A program made the translations under genes and the position numbers. The notes beneath the pieces are model-generated. The model saw nothing but the letters and a program-made list of their open reading frames with translations, was not told where the DNA came from and did not search any database. Of a stretch of DNA of 64,000 bases, positions 11,701-23,200 are shown piece by piece. This DNA is from Branchiostoma floridae (taxonomy: Eukaryota > Chordata > Leptocardii > Amphioxiformes > Branchiostomatidae): positions 1,746,262-1,810,261 of the forward strand of contig NC_049982.1 in the NCBI RefSeq assembly GCF_000003815.2, in the 5' to 3' direction. Numbering within the stretch: position 1 is the stretch's first letter; every line of letters starts with the position of its first letter.

Positions 11701-14517
11701 GAAAATGTCAAAAAGATTTCCAATATCCTATATATTCTACCAACCAACCTGATAGAATTATTTTTGGATGTCTATAGTCTTGTTTAGTAAGATCCATGTG
11801 TTTATCTGATAGTGCTGAATTGTTGACTGTTATTTACTATGGGTCCTGCCCTTGGTGCTGACGTACTCATGAAATGACGTACTCATTTTCATCTGAGTCA
11901 ATGAGTAACACCATCTACAGGGGCACAAAAATGGTGCCCGATAGAGATATGAACCCAGAACTGAAAGACTCTAAGTCAGAACTCTAACAATCTTGCCACC
12001 ACTCTCTGTGCTATGTGTGGTTGGACCCTGCTAGAGATATGAACTCAGAACTCTAACCATCTTACCCCCAATATCGCCTCCCAGGTTGGAAACTCTACCA
12101 CATCTCCGTCTGACGGGAAGGTGGCAGGCATGGACGATTTTGCGCGCAGGACCGTTCCCATCCGTCCAGGGAGACTGGAAAATTCTGCAGGGGTGCAAGC
12201 AACGGGAAAGTTGCCCAGCAGACCAACGACTGCCCCACCAAGGAGCAACAGTCCGACAAAGCGACGGGGGAAGAGATCCGTGCATCCGATGTCTGCAAGG
12301 AGTGGAGGGTCCGCCAAGGCATCTGTCGAGACGCCTCGGAGCGTTGGGTCGGGGTTGGAATCAGCTCGGAGCATTGGGTCGGGGTCGGAGTCAACTCGTG
12401 ACCCGATGAGGAACCTGAGTTATGACCAGTGGCTGGTGCAGAAGAGGAGAGAGGACCAGCAGAAGAAGATGCAGGTCCAGAAGGAGGAGGTGGATCCGGA
12501 GCTGCAGAGGTCAGGAGAGGCTGTGTACACTGCTTCTTCACTTCGTCTTTTACATCCTTTCTTTATTTCTTCTTTATCTCCTGTGTGGTCTTCTTGCACC
12601 TATTTCTAACTCCTTTTCTTTACTGCCTCTAAAGATCCTTTCCTGACTTCTTTGTTACCTATTAATGTCTTCCATCAACATTGTTGTCTATTTAAACCTC
12701 TATTTTACACTTTCCTTTTTTCCCCCACTGTGGTAAGTTTTCTTGTAATGTAACTGCTGGTCAGTATCTCTGGTGGTAGGCATGTAGAGTTGTAGGCACC
12801 ACTTGTAGATGAAAGGATAATTCCACAAATATTGTCTATTGATACACCAAAAAACAGCAGTTACTTTAGCTACTGGATATGATTTTGGACCATTTTCAAA
12901 ATCATATCTTGTTGCTAAAGTAACAGTTTTTTGGCATATCTTATTATCTGGATAATTAACCTTCATCGACATCATCTATAATACCTATCCTCATTTAGGG
13001 CTAAACGTATGGGAAAAAAAGATAAAGATGCTTTTGAAAGTAAATCATGCATGTGTTGTTGAAAAGTCAGTGATATCTTCCCCTGTTCCCCCCATGCAGC
13101 ATCATTCCTGAGCTGGCGCGGCGCAGGGTGGATCGGGCGACCACAAGGAAGAAGAAACTCGACACCGGCATCAAACAGAAGCAAAGGGACGAGGACTGCA
13201 ACAAGAAGGCAGCAGAAAATCCGGTAGGAATGCAGTTTTATCTACAGTAAATCTGTTAGCTTTTGTCAGCTTTCGATTCAACAATGGAGATATCTATAGT
13301 TATGAAGCATCTATTGGCCACTTTAGAAAATAAAAACATTATTTGCTTCAATCAAATTGATAATGAATGTTATTCTTTGACACACGTTTATCTACTGGCC
13401 ACAGTTAGATAAAGTGAAGTGATATAAGAAGGAATAAGATACAGCACACTTAGCTTTAAATAAGTGTGACAAGAGCTTGGGAATTTCTACTGTATAAGGA
13501 ATCTGATACATTAGATAATGTATGTTGCATCTGTCTTCTATGTTACTCTCTGGGACAGTACCTCAGACCCAGTCCATGGAGTTTGTGCAAGCAAAACTAG
13601 TTCAAGATGACTTTCTAAAACATTTCTTTCCATCACATCTCCAGGACAACAAACCCAGGTTTATTTCATGCTAGTGTTATTCCTCCTGTACAATAATCAT
13701 GCTCTGTCTTCTCTGTCTAAACTAGTGGAAGATCAACTCAACTCACAGTACACTGAGTTTGCTCGAGCCAAACTGGTTTGAGATGACTTTCTAATGCTTC
13801 TCTCCATCACATCTCCAGGACAACAAACCCAGGTTTGTCTGGCGCTTGAGGGACGACCCCACGCTCGAGCGACCCCCGACGACCCGGCCGGGATCCAGAA
13901 GCCCCAGCCCGGGTAAGAAGTCTCCCTCTCCTCGAAGGCCCGCCAGCCCCTTAAAGGAGCCCGCCTTCTACAGGAGGCAGCGTTTCTCCAGGGAGAAGAT
14001 GCAGCAGTTTTCTCAGTCCATGAACTCGGAGAGGCCAGAACCGCAGGGCAGCGACTGCCCCGACCTCAACATGCATGATAGCAAGGGCCAATCACAGACC
14101 AGCATTCCCACAGCTGACCAATCAGGGAAGGGAACTAATGAAGAAGTTCTTGACCAATCAGAGGGAAGAACAGCTGACCAATCAGAGAAGGGAACCACTG
14201 AAGATTTGATATTCATCGACCAATCACAGTCTAAAACAGTGGACCAATCAGAGAGTGCAGATGTCAAGGCAGATAGCCAATCGCTGAGTAAGCCAGGTTC
14301 TGACCAATCAGCACCAGCATGTAAGAAAACTGACCAATCAGTAAACAGCTTGTTTGCAGCCTTGGGACTCTCGGACGAGATTGAGGAGGACATTGACTTT
14401 GAAAGCGAAAGTGATAATGAGGAGGAGAAAGTGAAGATGAAGAACGACCGTAATCTTTCCTCCTCGCAGACCTTCATAACCACAGCTGTAGATACTGATG
14501 ATGGCAGCTGTGAGTAG
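5782..14517 (+). CDS. Charged coiled-coil protein, distantly CCDC181-like
   Basis: Nine coding exons: 5782-6106, 6553-6600, 7410-8531, 9129-9361, 10435-10644, 11273-11473, 12085-12509, 13100-13223 and 13819-14517 (TAG at the end). All junctions are GT-AG with matching phases (1,1,1,0,0,0,2,0), giving 3387 nt and 1128 residues. The start ATG lies one base after an acceptor. The protein is low-complexity and very charged: a Gln/His-rich segment (about 70-110), a Lys/Glu/Ser-rich exon 3 (125-498), a basic helix near 530-560, and predicted coiled coils with W-L-x-K-K type motifs (EWLQKKR near 586, DQWLVQKR near 829). Such motifs recall CCDC181 and CCDC34, flagellar or ciliary microtubule-linked proteins; that link is from memory and weak. 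The last exon carries seven DQS repeats and an acidic end. Repeats crowd several of its splice sites. Confidence 0.7.
6666..6786 (+). repeat. Two tandem copies of a 58-bp unit
   Basis: GAAGTCTGGGTGCAGGTGG followed by CCTGATTAATTATTGACAT occurs twice in a row. Intronic, in intron 2 of the coiled-coil gene. The rest of the intron to 7409 shows nothing I can name. Confidence 0.7.
8880..9075 (+). repeat. SINE family 2, copy 1
   Basis: A B-box-like GATTCGATCCTGG is followed by CATGCTGCTTTCTCTGCTTAG, CACTAATGAG and CCCCCTGCTGTAGT motifs. The same order is found at 56980-57185, where the B box is better (GTTCGATCCCCGG). It ends about 55 bp before the acceptor of coding exon 4 of the coiled-coil gene. 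Confidence 0.65.
9700..10388 (+). repeat. Tandem partial copies of exon 5 and its acceptor
   Basis: At least six partial copies precede the real exon at 10435. Exon-like parts start at about 9707 (degenerate), 9849, 9935, 10078, 10164 and 10300; the last five follow CTTCCACAG or a close variant, the same acceptor as the real exon. Copies at 9935, 10164 and 10300 encode the start of the exon (for example NSDNPQVQEW) but run into AAGTTAAAG or similar with no good donor and soon stop. The inter-copy spacer ATCTGTGTCTAAAACCTG is also repeated. They may be dead exon copies, decoys or weak alternative exons. Confidence 0.85.
10645..10820 (+). repeat. 20-bp repeat of splice donor motif
   Basis: Directly after the donor of exon 5 (CCCAG/GTGAGA) the motif CAGGTGAGAATATTAAGTCT recurs with exact 20-bp spacing. 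GGTGAG begins at 10691, 10711, 10731, 10751, 10771, 10791 and 10811, with a worn copy near 10670. Each unit is a plausible 5' splice site resembling the end of exon 5. Read-through meets an in-frame stop near 10695. Confidence 0.9.
11474..12084. other. Intron 6 of the coiled-coil gene
   Basis: No exon supported. A short duplication of GCTAGAGATATGAACYCAGAACT-like text occurs near 11945 and 12030. Confidence 0.5.
12845..12935. repeat. Palindromic repeat
   Basis: CAGTTACTTTAGC and GGATATGATTTTGG are mirrored after a short loop as CAAAATCATATC and GCTAAAGTAAC. A related single arm lies at about 22788-22825 (CAAAATTATATCCAGTTGC). Probably a small fold-back MITE family. Confidence 0.6.
13556..13833 (+). 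repeat. Duplicated acceptor of the last coding exon
   Basis: TCCATCACATCTCCAG and the following GACAACAAACCCAGGTTT occur at 13629-13662 and again at the true acceptor (13817-13818). Upstream text (GATGACTTTCTAA, AACTAGTTC versus AACTGGTTT) is also shared, so about 175 bp was duplicated. The first copy stops being exon-like after the seventh codon and reads into a stop. Confidence 0.8.
14086..14345 (+). repeat. Coding repeat of GACCAATCA (DQS)
   Basis: Within the last exon GACCAATCA occurs seven times in frame (near 14117, 14153, 14176, 14218, 14241, 14301, 14331), with two more CCAATC motifs at 14087 and 14276. Serine is always TCA and glutamine always CAA in these copies although spacing varies. 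Confidence 0.85.
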
Positions 14518-14965
14518 CTTGTGTTTAGCACTCATGTTTCTGGAGCTGAGGGTTGAGAGAGAAGATCATTGCTGTTGTAAGGCACTCATCTGACTTAAAA
14601 TGATAATGAAATATGCTGAAAAGGGTTGCAATCCTTACTGAAAGGACATTCTTTGCCATTGTTTGTTATTGTAGTTTTCCGTTAAACTTAGCAAAAACGA
14701 AAAGGGAAATATCCCCTGTGGATGCTGTACCTTTTCCACAAGTCATGATTTTATCAGTTAGATTATAGTAGATACTGATGATGGCAGCTGTGGGTAGCTT
14801 GTGTGGTGTAGTGTTTAGCACTCATGTTTCTGGAGCTGAAGTTTGTGAGGGTAAAACCTTGCTGTTGTAAGGCACTCATCTGACTTATACTGGTGATGAA
14901 ATATGCAGAAAAGGGTTTCAGTCCTTATTGAAAGGACATTCTTAGCCATTTATTTTTCCTTTAAC
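14484..14965 (+). repeat. Duplication of exon end and 3' flank
   Basis: GATACTGATGATGGCAGCTG, then TTTAGCACTCATGTTTCTGG and TTGTAAGGCACTCATCTGAC, occur from 14490 and again from about 14770. The first copy holds the stop codon of the coiled-coil gene. A second, weaker pair (ACTTGTGGAACT) is at 15009 and 15253. Confidence 0.8.
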
Positions 14966-16071
14966 TTAGCAAAAGCTTTTTCTGTAAGTTTGTACATGTC
15001 ATTGTAACGACTTGTGGAACTCCTTGGAATGGAGCTGGAAGCTGCATGGCATTTTTGATAGGTTCTTCTGATGAATGTCATGGATAGATTTTTTAGATGA
15101 TTATCCTTATAAACTGTACTATAAGTACAGGCCTTTGAACTTGTTTTTTAAGCCAATGGAAATTTATAATGTAAGCTCATACAATATAATGTACAGATAA
15201 CCCATAGATGATGATGAGGAGGGTGTGATAAGTAAGATATTTTTTGTAAAAACTTGTGGAACTACTTTGAATGGAGCTGGGAGTTGTATAATTATGATTT
15301 TTTTATCTGTTGCATGGGTTTGGCTTGGCCTGCTTGGAAATTAGCTATGGGCAGCACAACAGCTTGCCCAGTTTTGGAATGTGGATAAATAGATTTTTAG
15401 CAAGGATAGTGTTCTGTTCCCTATACATATGTAATATGATATATAGAGTATATATAGAGAGATAGTATATAATATTATATATATATAGAGAGAGAGAGAA
15501 TGAATCTTTGATGGTGTGGATATATATATATTATAGATAGAATAATGATACATAAACTTACATGAGGCAAAGATGTTGCAAAGTATGTTTATTTTATGCA
15601 CATTAATATAATTATAAGCTTATAGATGCTAATATTAAATTTGTGGAATTATTATAATTTGCACTTTTGCTTTTGCTACTGTTGCACGACTGGAAATCTT
15701 TAATGGCAAAATAACATTTGTTTACAAACTTTTGTTTTAGCATCATCTAGTGTATGCTGTTCTCAATATGGACCATGGTTGAAAAAATTGTTCTTAATTT
15801 CCACCGCATGGAATAGATAGAATATAACACATTCTCGTCCTTAGAATTAAAACAATACACATGTATGAGGCTACTAGTGCTGCAAAGTATACTGTACAGA
15901 ATGTGAACACACAGTTCATTTGTGCACAAAAAACACGCATAAAGATGCTATTGAAAATTTCTGTAAATGTAGAATGTTGGATAACAGTTTGTCAGTTTTG
16001 CTCCTGTTGCACAATTGTAGAATTTGTAAATGTTGAAAACATCCCAACCTTCTTTCGATAGGATTTAATTC
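14966..16071. other. 3' flank, no gene seen
   Basis: A/T-rich, with TATA-type simple repeats near 15428-15535. I see no exon. The 3' end of the coiled-coil transcript probably lies here but no clear AATAAA stands out. Confidence 0.4.
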
Positions 16072-16613
16072 TACGAGGGGTGATCAATAAGTCCTCGGCC
16101 TCACCCAGAAATAATAGATTTCGAAGCATAAATGTCAAGTATAAAGTCTTATATGAATGTGTACCGAAATTCAAATTATTGTGATCATTACATTGCAGGC
16201 GACACCCAGTAACGTTAGGTTAGGTAGAAGGACAAAAAACGTGGACGATTGAGCCAATTGACCTGAGGTGTGCGCGTCAACTTGCGCTGTTGGAAGTCAG
16301 ACACCCAATTCTTTCTGCTTGAAATAGGGAAAGAATGATTATCAAACATTTTGACAATGTCTTTTGTTAATGACAAATAATTTACGGCATGGGAACTCGA
16401 CCCACACACGTCTGATCCCAATTCACCCTAAACCTCGCCACTTACCTTCTGATTTGAAAAAAAAAACCAATGCCTGTAAAGTTAATGACTGCAATGATTT
16501 GAAATTTGGAGAATATTGATAAAAGGCTTCATACTATGACGTTGTGCCTCACAATTTGAGTTGTGCTTATTATTTCTGGGTGAGGCTGAGAACTTATTGA
16601 TCACCCCTCGTAT
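16072..16613. mobile_element. Mariner-like MITE with ~43-bp TIRs
   Basis: The left end CGAGGGGTGATCAATAAGT, then CTCACCCAGAAATAATA, is mirrored at the right end by TATTATTTCTGGGTGAG and ACTTATTGATCACCCCTCG. TA flanks both ends. About 540 bp with no intact ORF, though a minus-strand stretch near 16240-16330 faintly recalls transposase. A one-ended relative is at 34996. Confidence 0.8.
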
Positions 16614-17269
16614 ACTGTAACAACCGCAGGCCATCAGGTTGAAAAATTGTCCTTAGATTTTGCCGCATGTTGCACCATATGAGTGTTTCAATGTTCATGT
16701 GTCTTATACGTATCATTAAGAAGATTAAAGCATAGAAGTATAGTTTAAAATGTAAGTTGTTTTTGCTTCTCATCATTGACAAAAAAGTATGATAGATAAG
16801 TGAATAGTGACAAATGGACGTGATGCACAAGCGTATTACTTATGATGTTACATTTCTATTTCTCCACCGAAATCTGCTTAGTTATCATCTATTGAACTAC
16901 ACGATTTGGGCTTTGCAAATATGGGGTGCTGTAAACAATAGCGCCAATGGGAAATGGTTTTGGATTTCAAAATTCTTTGCAACTAACCGATTTTTGCGAC
17001 TAAGCGTATTGCAAATAGCTGCCTTCCACTGTATTATAATATCTGTCCATTTTTGTTAAATGGTATAATACTCTGGGTTATATTATTGTTTAATGTATAA
17101 TTTTCACATCTATTCAATCTTTATTAACTTATGAATTGTATCATGATTTTGTTACTTCGGGGGAAGAGCATGTATAAGCCACGAGGCTTATACGTGCTAA
17201 CGTCTGCTTGGTCTGCTTGGATGTAAGTCATCACTAAGACATGAAGTCGTTAACGTTGTTAGAGTGACT
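16614..17269. other. Intergenic between convergent genes
   Basis: No gene seen. It separates the end of the coiled-coil gene and the end of gene A. A minus-strand AATAAA-like signal near 17120-17127 could serve gene A. Confidence 0.35.
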
Positions 17270-20200
17270 TTACCTTACCTTAGTGATGACGACATAACCG
17301 GGACCAACATTTGCCCCGGCCAGTTCCCTGGGGTTAGTGCCATTGTTGTAGGACCCTCCCCCACCCCCACAGTTATCAATACCATCCTTTCCCCTGCCCC
17401 CACCTGAGTACCCGCCCCCTCCCCCGGGGCCAGCACCACCACCGAACCCTCCCCCACCCCCTCCAAACCCCCCATCCGAGCCATGCTTCCCCCTTCCACC
17501 CTTTCCCCCGTTGACGAACGCGTACCCACCCTCTCCTCCATTAGAGCCGTCCGTACCACCGTACAGCTTCCCGCTTCCTCCGTTAGTGAGCAGACCCCCT
17601 CCTCCCCCACCCACATACTTATACCCTTTGCTCACAGTGGCCCCGTGGCCGTTCCTTCCCCCGGCAAACCCATCCAGCCATAACCTGTAAAACAACATGT
17701 AAAATTTGGCTTTCGGTCTTGGGGACGAGATCGCTTATCACTGGGACGTCATAAAAAAACTAGGCTCGTTCCTGAGGCGTCGCCAAAAAAGACAGAAGAA
17801 AGAGAAGAAAACTTGCAAAACAATTCCCTAGGGGAAAAATAGTAAACCAACCGAGGTATTATGGCCTCCGTTTAATGGCGACGCTCATACAATAGGCGCC
17901 ACGCTACTATTGGTCAATTTATCAGAATACTTCAATCCCATTGGTGAGTATTGTTTCGTCGACGGCAGTACAGCAGTTTTGCAATGTTGTTGGCTTACAA
18001 TATCATAATTCAACATTTGAGCGCATAAAACACGGCCTTTTAGAGCATATTCATGCTATGTAAGCCCTCAAACAGGTAGGTCCTTTTCTATATGATTCTA
18101 TGAAACATAAGTAGTCGGAATTGACCCGAATTTATGGTTCAAAACAGTAACTTCGTTACGCATATTTATCCCGGAAGCAAGTCGCTTCCTTGCCCCTAGT
18201 TAGTCCCTCATGCATCGGTTAAATTTACCTCACCAACCAAGGCGCGTCCTGGCCTTCGGTTGCTGCAGTTCCGTCACATTCCGCATGGCGCTTCCTGGCC
18301 AGGTGCTGGATGCCCCCTCCCCCGCCGGCTATGAGCAGGGGCGTGTCGTCGGCTGACGTCACGAACGTACCTCCGCCGCCTCCTGACGAGAAGGTGTCGT
18401 TGTTCTTCCCGCCCTCTTGTCCCGCCAGGATTTTTAGCAGCGCCGCTGAAAGAAGATTCAAGAATTCTTCTAAGGAGTAAACATGGGGACCCCCTTAACA
18501 ATGGATAAAGCAACTTAATCAACCGCAAATTAGCCATCAGAGATGATAAAGTCTACCTTCAGAAAGTACGTGAGCTCTGGCATTACATAAAGCTTTGAAG
18601 AAACTGAAATTCCAAGACACACTCAGACAGAAACGCGTGCAGCTAACGTTAACTCCCTGGTGGTAAAAAAATACATAGATAGCAACTTACGCGACCACCT
18701 CAAGAAAGGTCCAAGGGACACCTGGCCAATGGGACCACTTTTGGTGGACCCTCAGATAATTGTTTCATTTGATACAAGTTTATCAGGCCCTGAGTGAACG
18801 TCTTGGGCACTTCGTTGCACACTACGGTACACATTTATGTTATTCGTAACAATTCAAAGTTGTTCTACCTTTCTGGAGGAAGAACGTCCCGGCCACACGT
18901 GCACCCCGGCCGACCACGGACTCCACGCGACCGCTCGTCATCTTGAAGGAATAGACGTCCCAACCCCCTGAGGCACCTGTAAGAACAGGTACACACCGCT
19001 TTATACACAGCCACGTTTCATTTCAAGATAAGACGTTACGATGGCCACCTGCCGTCTTCTCCAGGGCAAAAATATTTTAGCCATGAAAAAGATGTCCGAT
19101 GGCCATCGAAACTTCGGTTCTTTACAACATCATGTGGTTGTGACAGAAGAACTCTGTTACTAGGACTGTGTACCTAAATACCCGTACCTGTATCGTACCT
19201 AAAAAAAAATGTTTAGGTACAGCAAGGAGGTTGAAAGAGGGAGGTCCGGACCTAAACATCTGTGTACCTGTAACTGTACCTAAACAAACTAAATCACTAT
19301 TAAACACTACTTTTAAGACTAACAGCCCTATCTGTTACCCATGATTCTCTTCGCCAAGAAGAGTATGAGATTGCTTGACTTGGGTCTGTATGTAGGTCAA
19401 CAGCATATAACTCGAGAAATTGTGGATGGAACTTTGTGATTTTTGGTAGGTGTGTAGCAGTTGTCGAAAGGAATGCCAAGTTTGAAAACGGTTTACCTGG
19501 CGTTTTCCTACGGTACTGCAGCGAGCTTGGTATGTTTTTTTGCGGTTTGTTTTTGGCAGCATAAGTCAAAATCTAGCTGGGTGATTTTCACGAAACTTGG
19601 TAGGTGTGTAGCGGTTTTGGAGAGGAAGGTCAAGTGCGAAAATGGTTTACCTGGCTCTTACCTATGGTGCTGTAGCGGGATTTGTATGTAAGTGCGTTTG
19701 TCTGTAAGCAAGATAACTCGAGAACCCTTGAATGGATCCTGATTATATTTGTTAGGTGGATTGGGGTTAAGAAAACGAAGGTCAAGTTCGATAATGGGCA
19801 CCCTAGTGTCTGCCTAAGGTACTGCAGCAAAACTTTTAATTTTGGCACTTCGTGTTCTGGACATGCTGTGGTCATGATTTTTGAGTAGTAGATAGCCCTT
19901 GAAACAGAGAGTAAGTGCTGTGAGTTTGGACCCCCTAGCGGCTTTTTGGGAACTGCAGGCACCGATTTCCGTTCAAACTTTGGACGAGGATAACTTGAGA
20001 ACGTGTAAACAGATCATCAGGATTTTCGGTATGTAGATAGAATGAGTGATGACTTATACAATGTAATACTAATTATGCAAATCAGTAGCTTATTTGCATA
20101 ATTAATGAGGAAAGTTCATAAATCCATGCCAACAGCATATAACTCAAGAAGCTGTGTATGGATTTTCATGATATTTAGTATTTAAGTAGCGGCTGCGGAA

Positions 20201-23200
20201 AAGAAGGTTGTGTTCGAAAATAGTTGACGTAGCATTTTCCGTTAGGACGGTAGTGGGCCGAGTGTGTGCGTCCTTTTGTTTGTGGAATGCATAACTCGAG
20301 AAGCCTTGAAAAAATCCTGATGATATTTGGTAGGTGGGTAGGGGTCAGGAAAACGAAGATAAATTATGATTGTGGGCCCCCTAGCGGCTTCCTAAGGTAC
20401 TGCAGCAAAACTTATTAACAGAAATAAACTGTGCTCTATATATCTCATTTTGACCTATATCTATGGACACAGCTGTTATACAGATGGTTTGCTGGAGGAC
20501 GCCCTTACACTGGGGACAAAGTCTAAATTGACAAGCATGAAATTCTGATTGACCAGGGATGCTACCAGGTCATCTGTCAGGTCACAGTCTGGTTTTGGTA
20601 ATGTTTGTGTGTTTGCATGTGAGGAACACAGTTCATGCAGTCATTTGCTATTTAGTAATACATGAATAAGACCTTAAAGTCTTAAATAAAGGCATGATTA
20701 TTTGGCGAAGAGATGGGTTCGTTGAACTCTAGTTTACTATACTTTTAGGTGCTAAATAAGAGCTCTGAATCCGGCCGGCGGGCGTTATCAACTTCGGGGA
20801 CTACCGTTGACGCACTTGCCGACATCACTATGTCTATGCCGGAAGGTCAAAGGTAACATCTCAGCCTTAGCACATTGAGATTGTCAAAACGTATGCGCCA
20901 TTTCTTTCTGCCTTGTCTCAAGACTGTTGTGGTCTTCCTAATAGAAGATACGGGTAGTGTATGCCTCGACCATTCAGAAAGCGTCAATGCCAACCAGTAT
21001 TGGCATTAACGTAGGCATGGACGCTATTTAGTAATAGCATTTATGGTTATGATGCTCAAGAACGAAACAGTGTATGGTAACTTTGATGTCAACTCGATGT
21101 ACGTAAACTCAACGCTGAATATTTTCATTTGTGGAAAAAAAATTTGTGATATTGTCATGAAATATAAGAAGTTTGCATGTTGAACATAAATGGAAAAGAA
21201 TGTATTAGAAACCTGCAGCTTCAATGCTGTAGTTCCCAGCCTCAGGCACGGTGAAGAGCTGGATCCCGTTCTGTAAGGTCACCAGCTTCTCGTGGTCCTG
21301 TCCGCGGTAGTGGTCACCCAGGCTGGTCGGGCCTGCACGGCCGGTGGCGCCGAGGGTGGTGAAGTTGGCTGTTCGAAAACCCGAGTCTATAGAAGAAGAA
21401 ATAGATAGAAGCTGGTCTGCTTTAATTCATTCCTTCCATATGCAAAACAAATACACAACTTTAAACATCCTGACCAAATCGCGCATCTGGATTGACCAGC
21501 CCGAACAAACAGATCCCCCACCCCACCCCCGTCCCTTCCCCCATTTTTGGAGTGAATTTATCGGCCAATCACGCTGCCTTCTGACCAGAGGCAGCAACAT
21601 GATTGGTCCGGAAATATCGATCCCTACAATAACAGGAACGTGATAATCTGATTGGCTAACGGCTGGCCAGTGATATCACAGAGCAAAGAATAGATCGCAC
21701 TACGGTATGCCAGGGTCATTCTTGACCCATACAAGTGGCGGGAAATGAGCAGCCTGGTAACCCTTCCATCGGGAGCTCGTCGCAATCTGTACGGTGCTGG
21801 GAGTTTAGCCCGCCCGCCATGTGCAATAGCGCAAAACGCGCATTTTGGGGTTTGGTTAAGTTACAGCGCTTTTCGGAGATAATTCGAAAGGGTAGCTTAA
21901 AAAGCCGCTATAAACAGGCCGCTGTCAGAAACCTATTCTTAACCCACTGGGTTCGTCAAAACACCCCTAAGCCGCAAAGTGAAGAATTGTGACCAGGTTA
22001 GGCAATGGGATGAGAGGATGGTGAATACTGGGCTTATTGCAACACTTACATTCCACGTAAGCCAAGCGCTCCTCGACTTCACGTTTGCATGCGTGCAGCT
22101 CGGCAAATCCGTGCAAAACCTCGGCTGTAGAACACAAGCGGAAAATCGTCTGTTACTGGTAAAACGATTAGGATTGAACGCCATAAAGGTACTGAGACAT
22201 CCGCAATTATGTTCTGAAAAAGTAGGCATCTTGGAACAACGTTACGTTTCTTTGTTTCTAAGAAGCATATTTTACCACAGACATTCTTTTTTTTTCCTTT
22301 TGCATATACTAGTACCCCACCTTTGGCGCATGGCAAACATATGTTCGCAATCTTATTTTGCAAACTACGACGATACCGAGGACCAACATTGACTTTCACT
22401 AAGTCAAGAGTTAGTTAGGTAACCATTTCAACACTTACAGTTTAATTTGGCGAGTTGTTCCACAAGTCCATGTGTCAGAGTACGCAGCTCCGACAAGCCT
22501 TGGAAATGCTGGGCTGCAGTAGCACAAAAACAGTAGATTTGAGGTTGGTGCATTATATCCCCCTTAATAGCATTTTTCATGTCATTTGGTTCCATCTGAT
22601 GCCCAATTTGTAATGAGCATGTTCTAAGGAGTTAATTAATACCAAGTGTGCGTGCGTCTATTTCTGTTTCCGGATTTTTGTGGTTTGTATTACTTCTAAC
22701 TTCTAAGCTGTGATGATATTTCGTATACGGATAGGGTATAAGTAGAGGAAGTTCATGGTCGAGTTCATGGACCCTTGTCTGTACTCCAAAATTATATCCA
22801 GTTGCTTGAGTAACTGCTTTTTGGCACAGTTCTGAAAGCAGAGCTGTTGTTTCTGTTGCCCTACTGGGGTGACACAACCATTAGCGCCTGCGCCTAGAGC
22901 CCACGGTGAGAAATAAAAATAAGGCTTTAAATCATTGAAAAGCCTTTCTTGGTGTGATTTTATGTGAAATCTGGGCATTTTGGGAGTGGCTGCAGTAGGA
23001 AAGACCCTACACTTGTAGAATTAGTTGTAAAAAATGACCTTTCTCCATCGAGTGGGTTTCCGCACCCCCCTGAAATAGTGGTATCGTCGCCAGAATGCTG
23101 TTTTCAGCTAAATGGGCCAATTCAAGGGCTCTAATTAGGGGGGGTGTATCAAAAGATTAGCCGTTTGGAAATTCTTGCAAATGAATTTGCTGAGACTGGA

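Noticed and set aside
12095-12541. 148-codon minus frame
   Set aside because: Lies opposite coding exon 7 of the coiled-coil gene, whose frame and splice sites are well supported.
14013-14531. 172-codon minus frame with DWS repeats
   Set aside because: Reverse shadow of the GACCAATCA repeats in the last coding exon.
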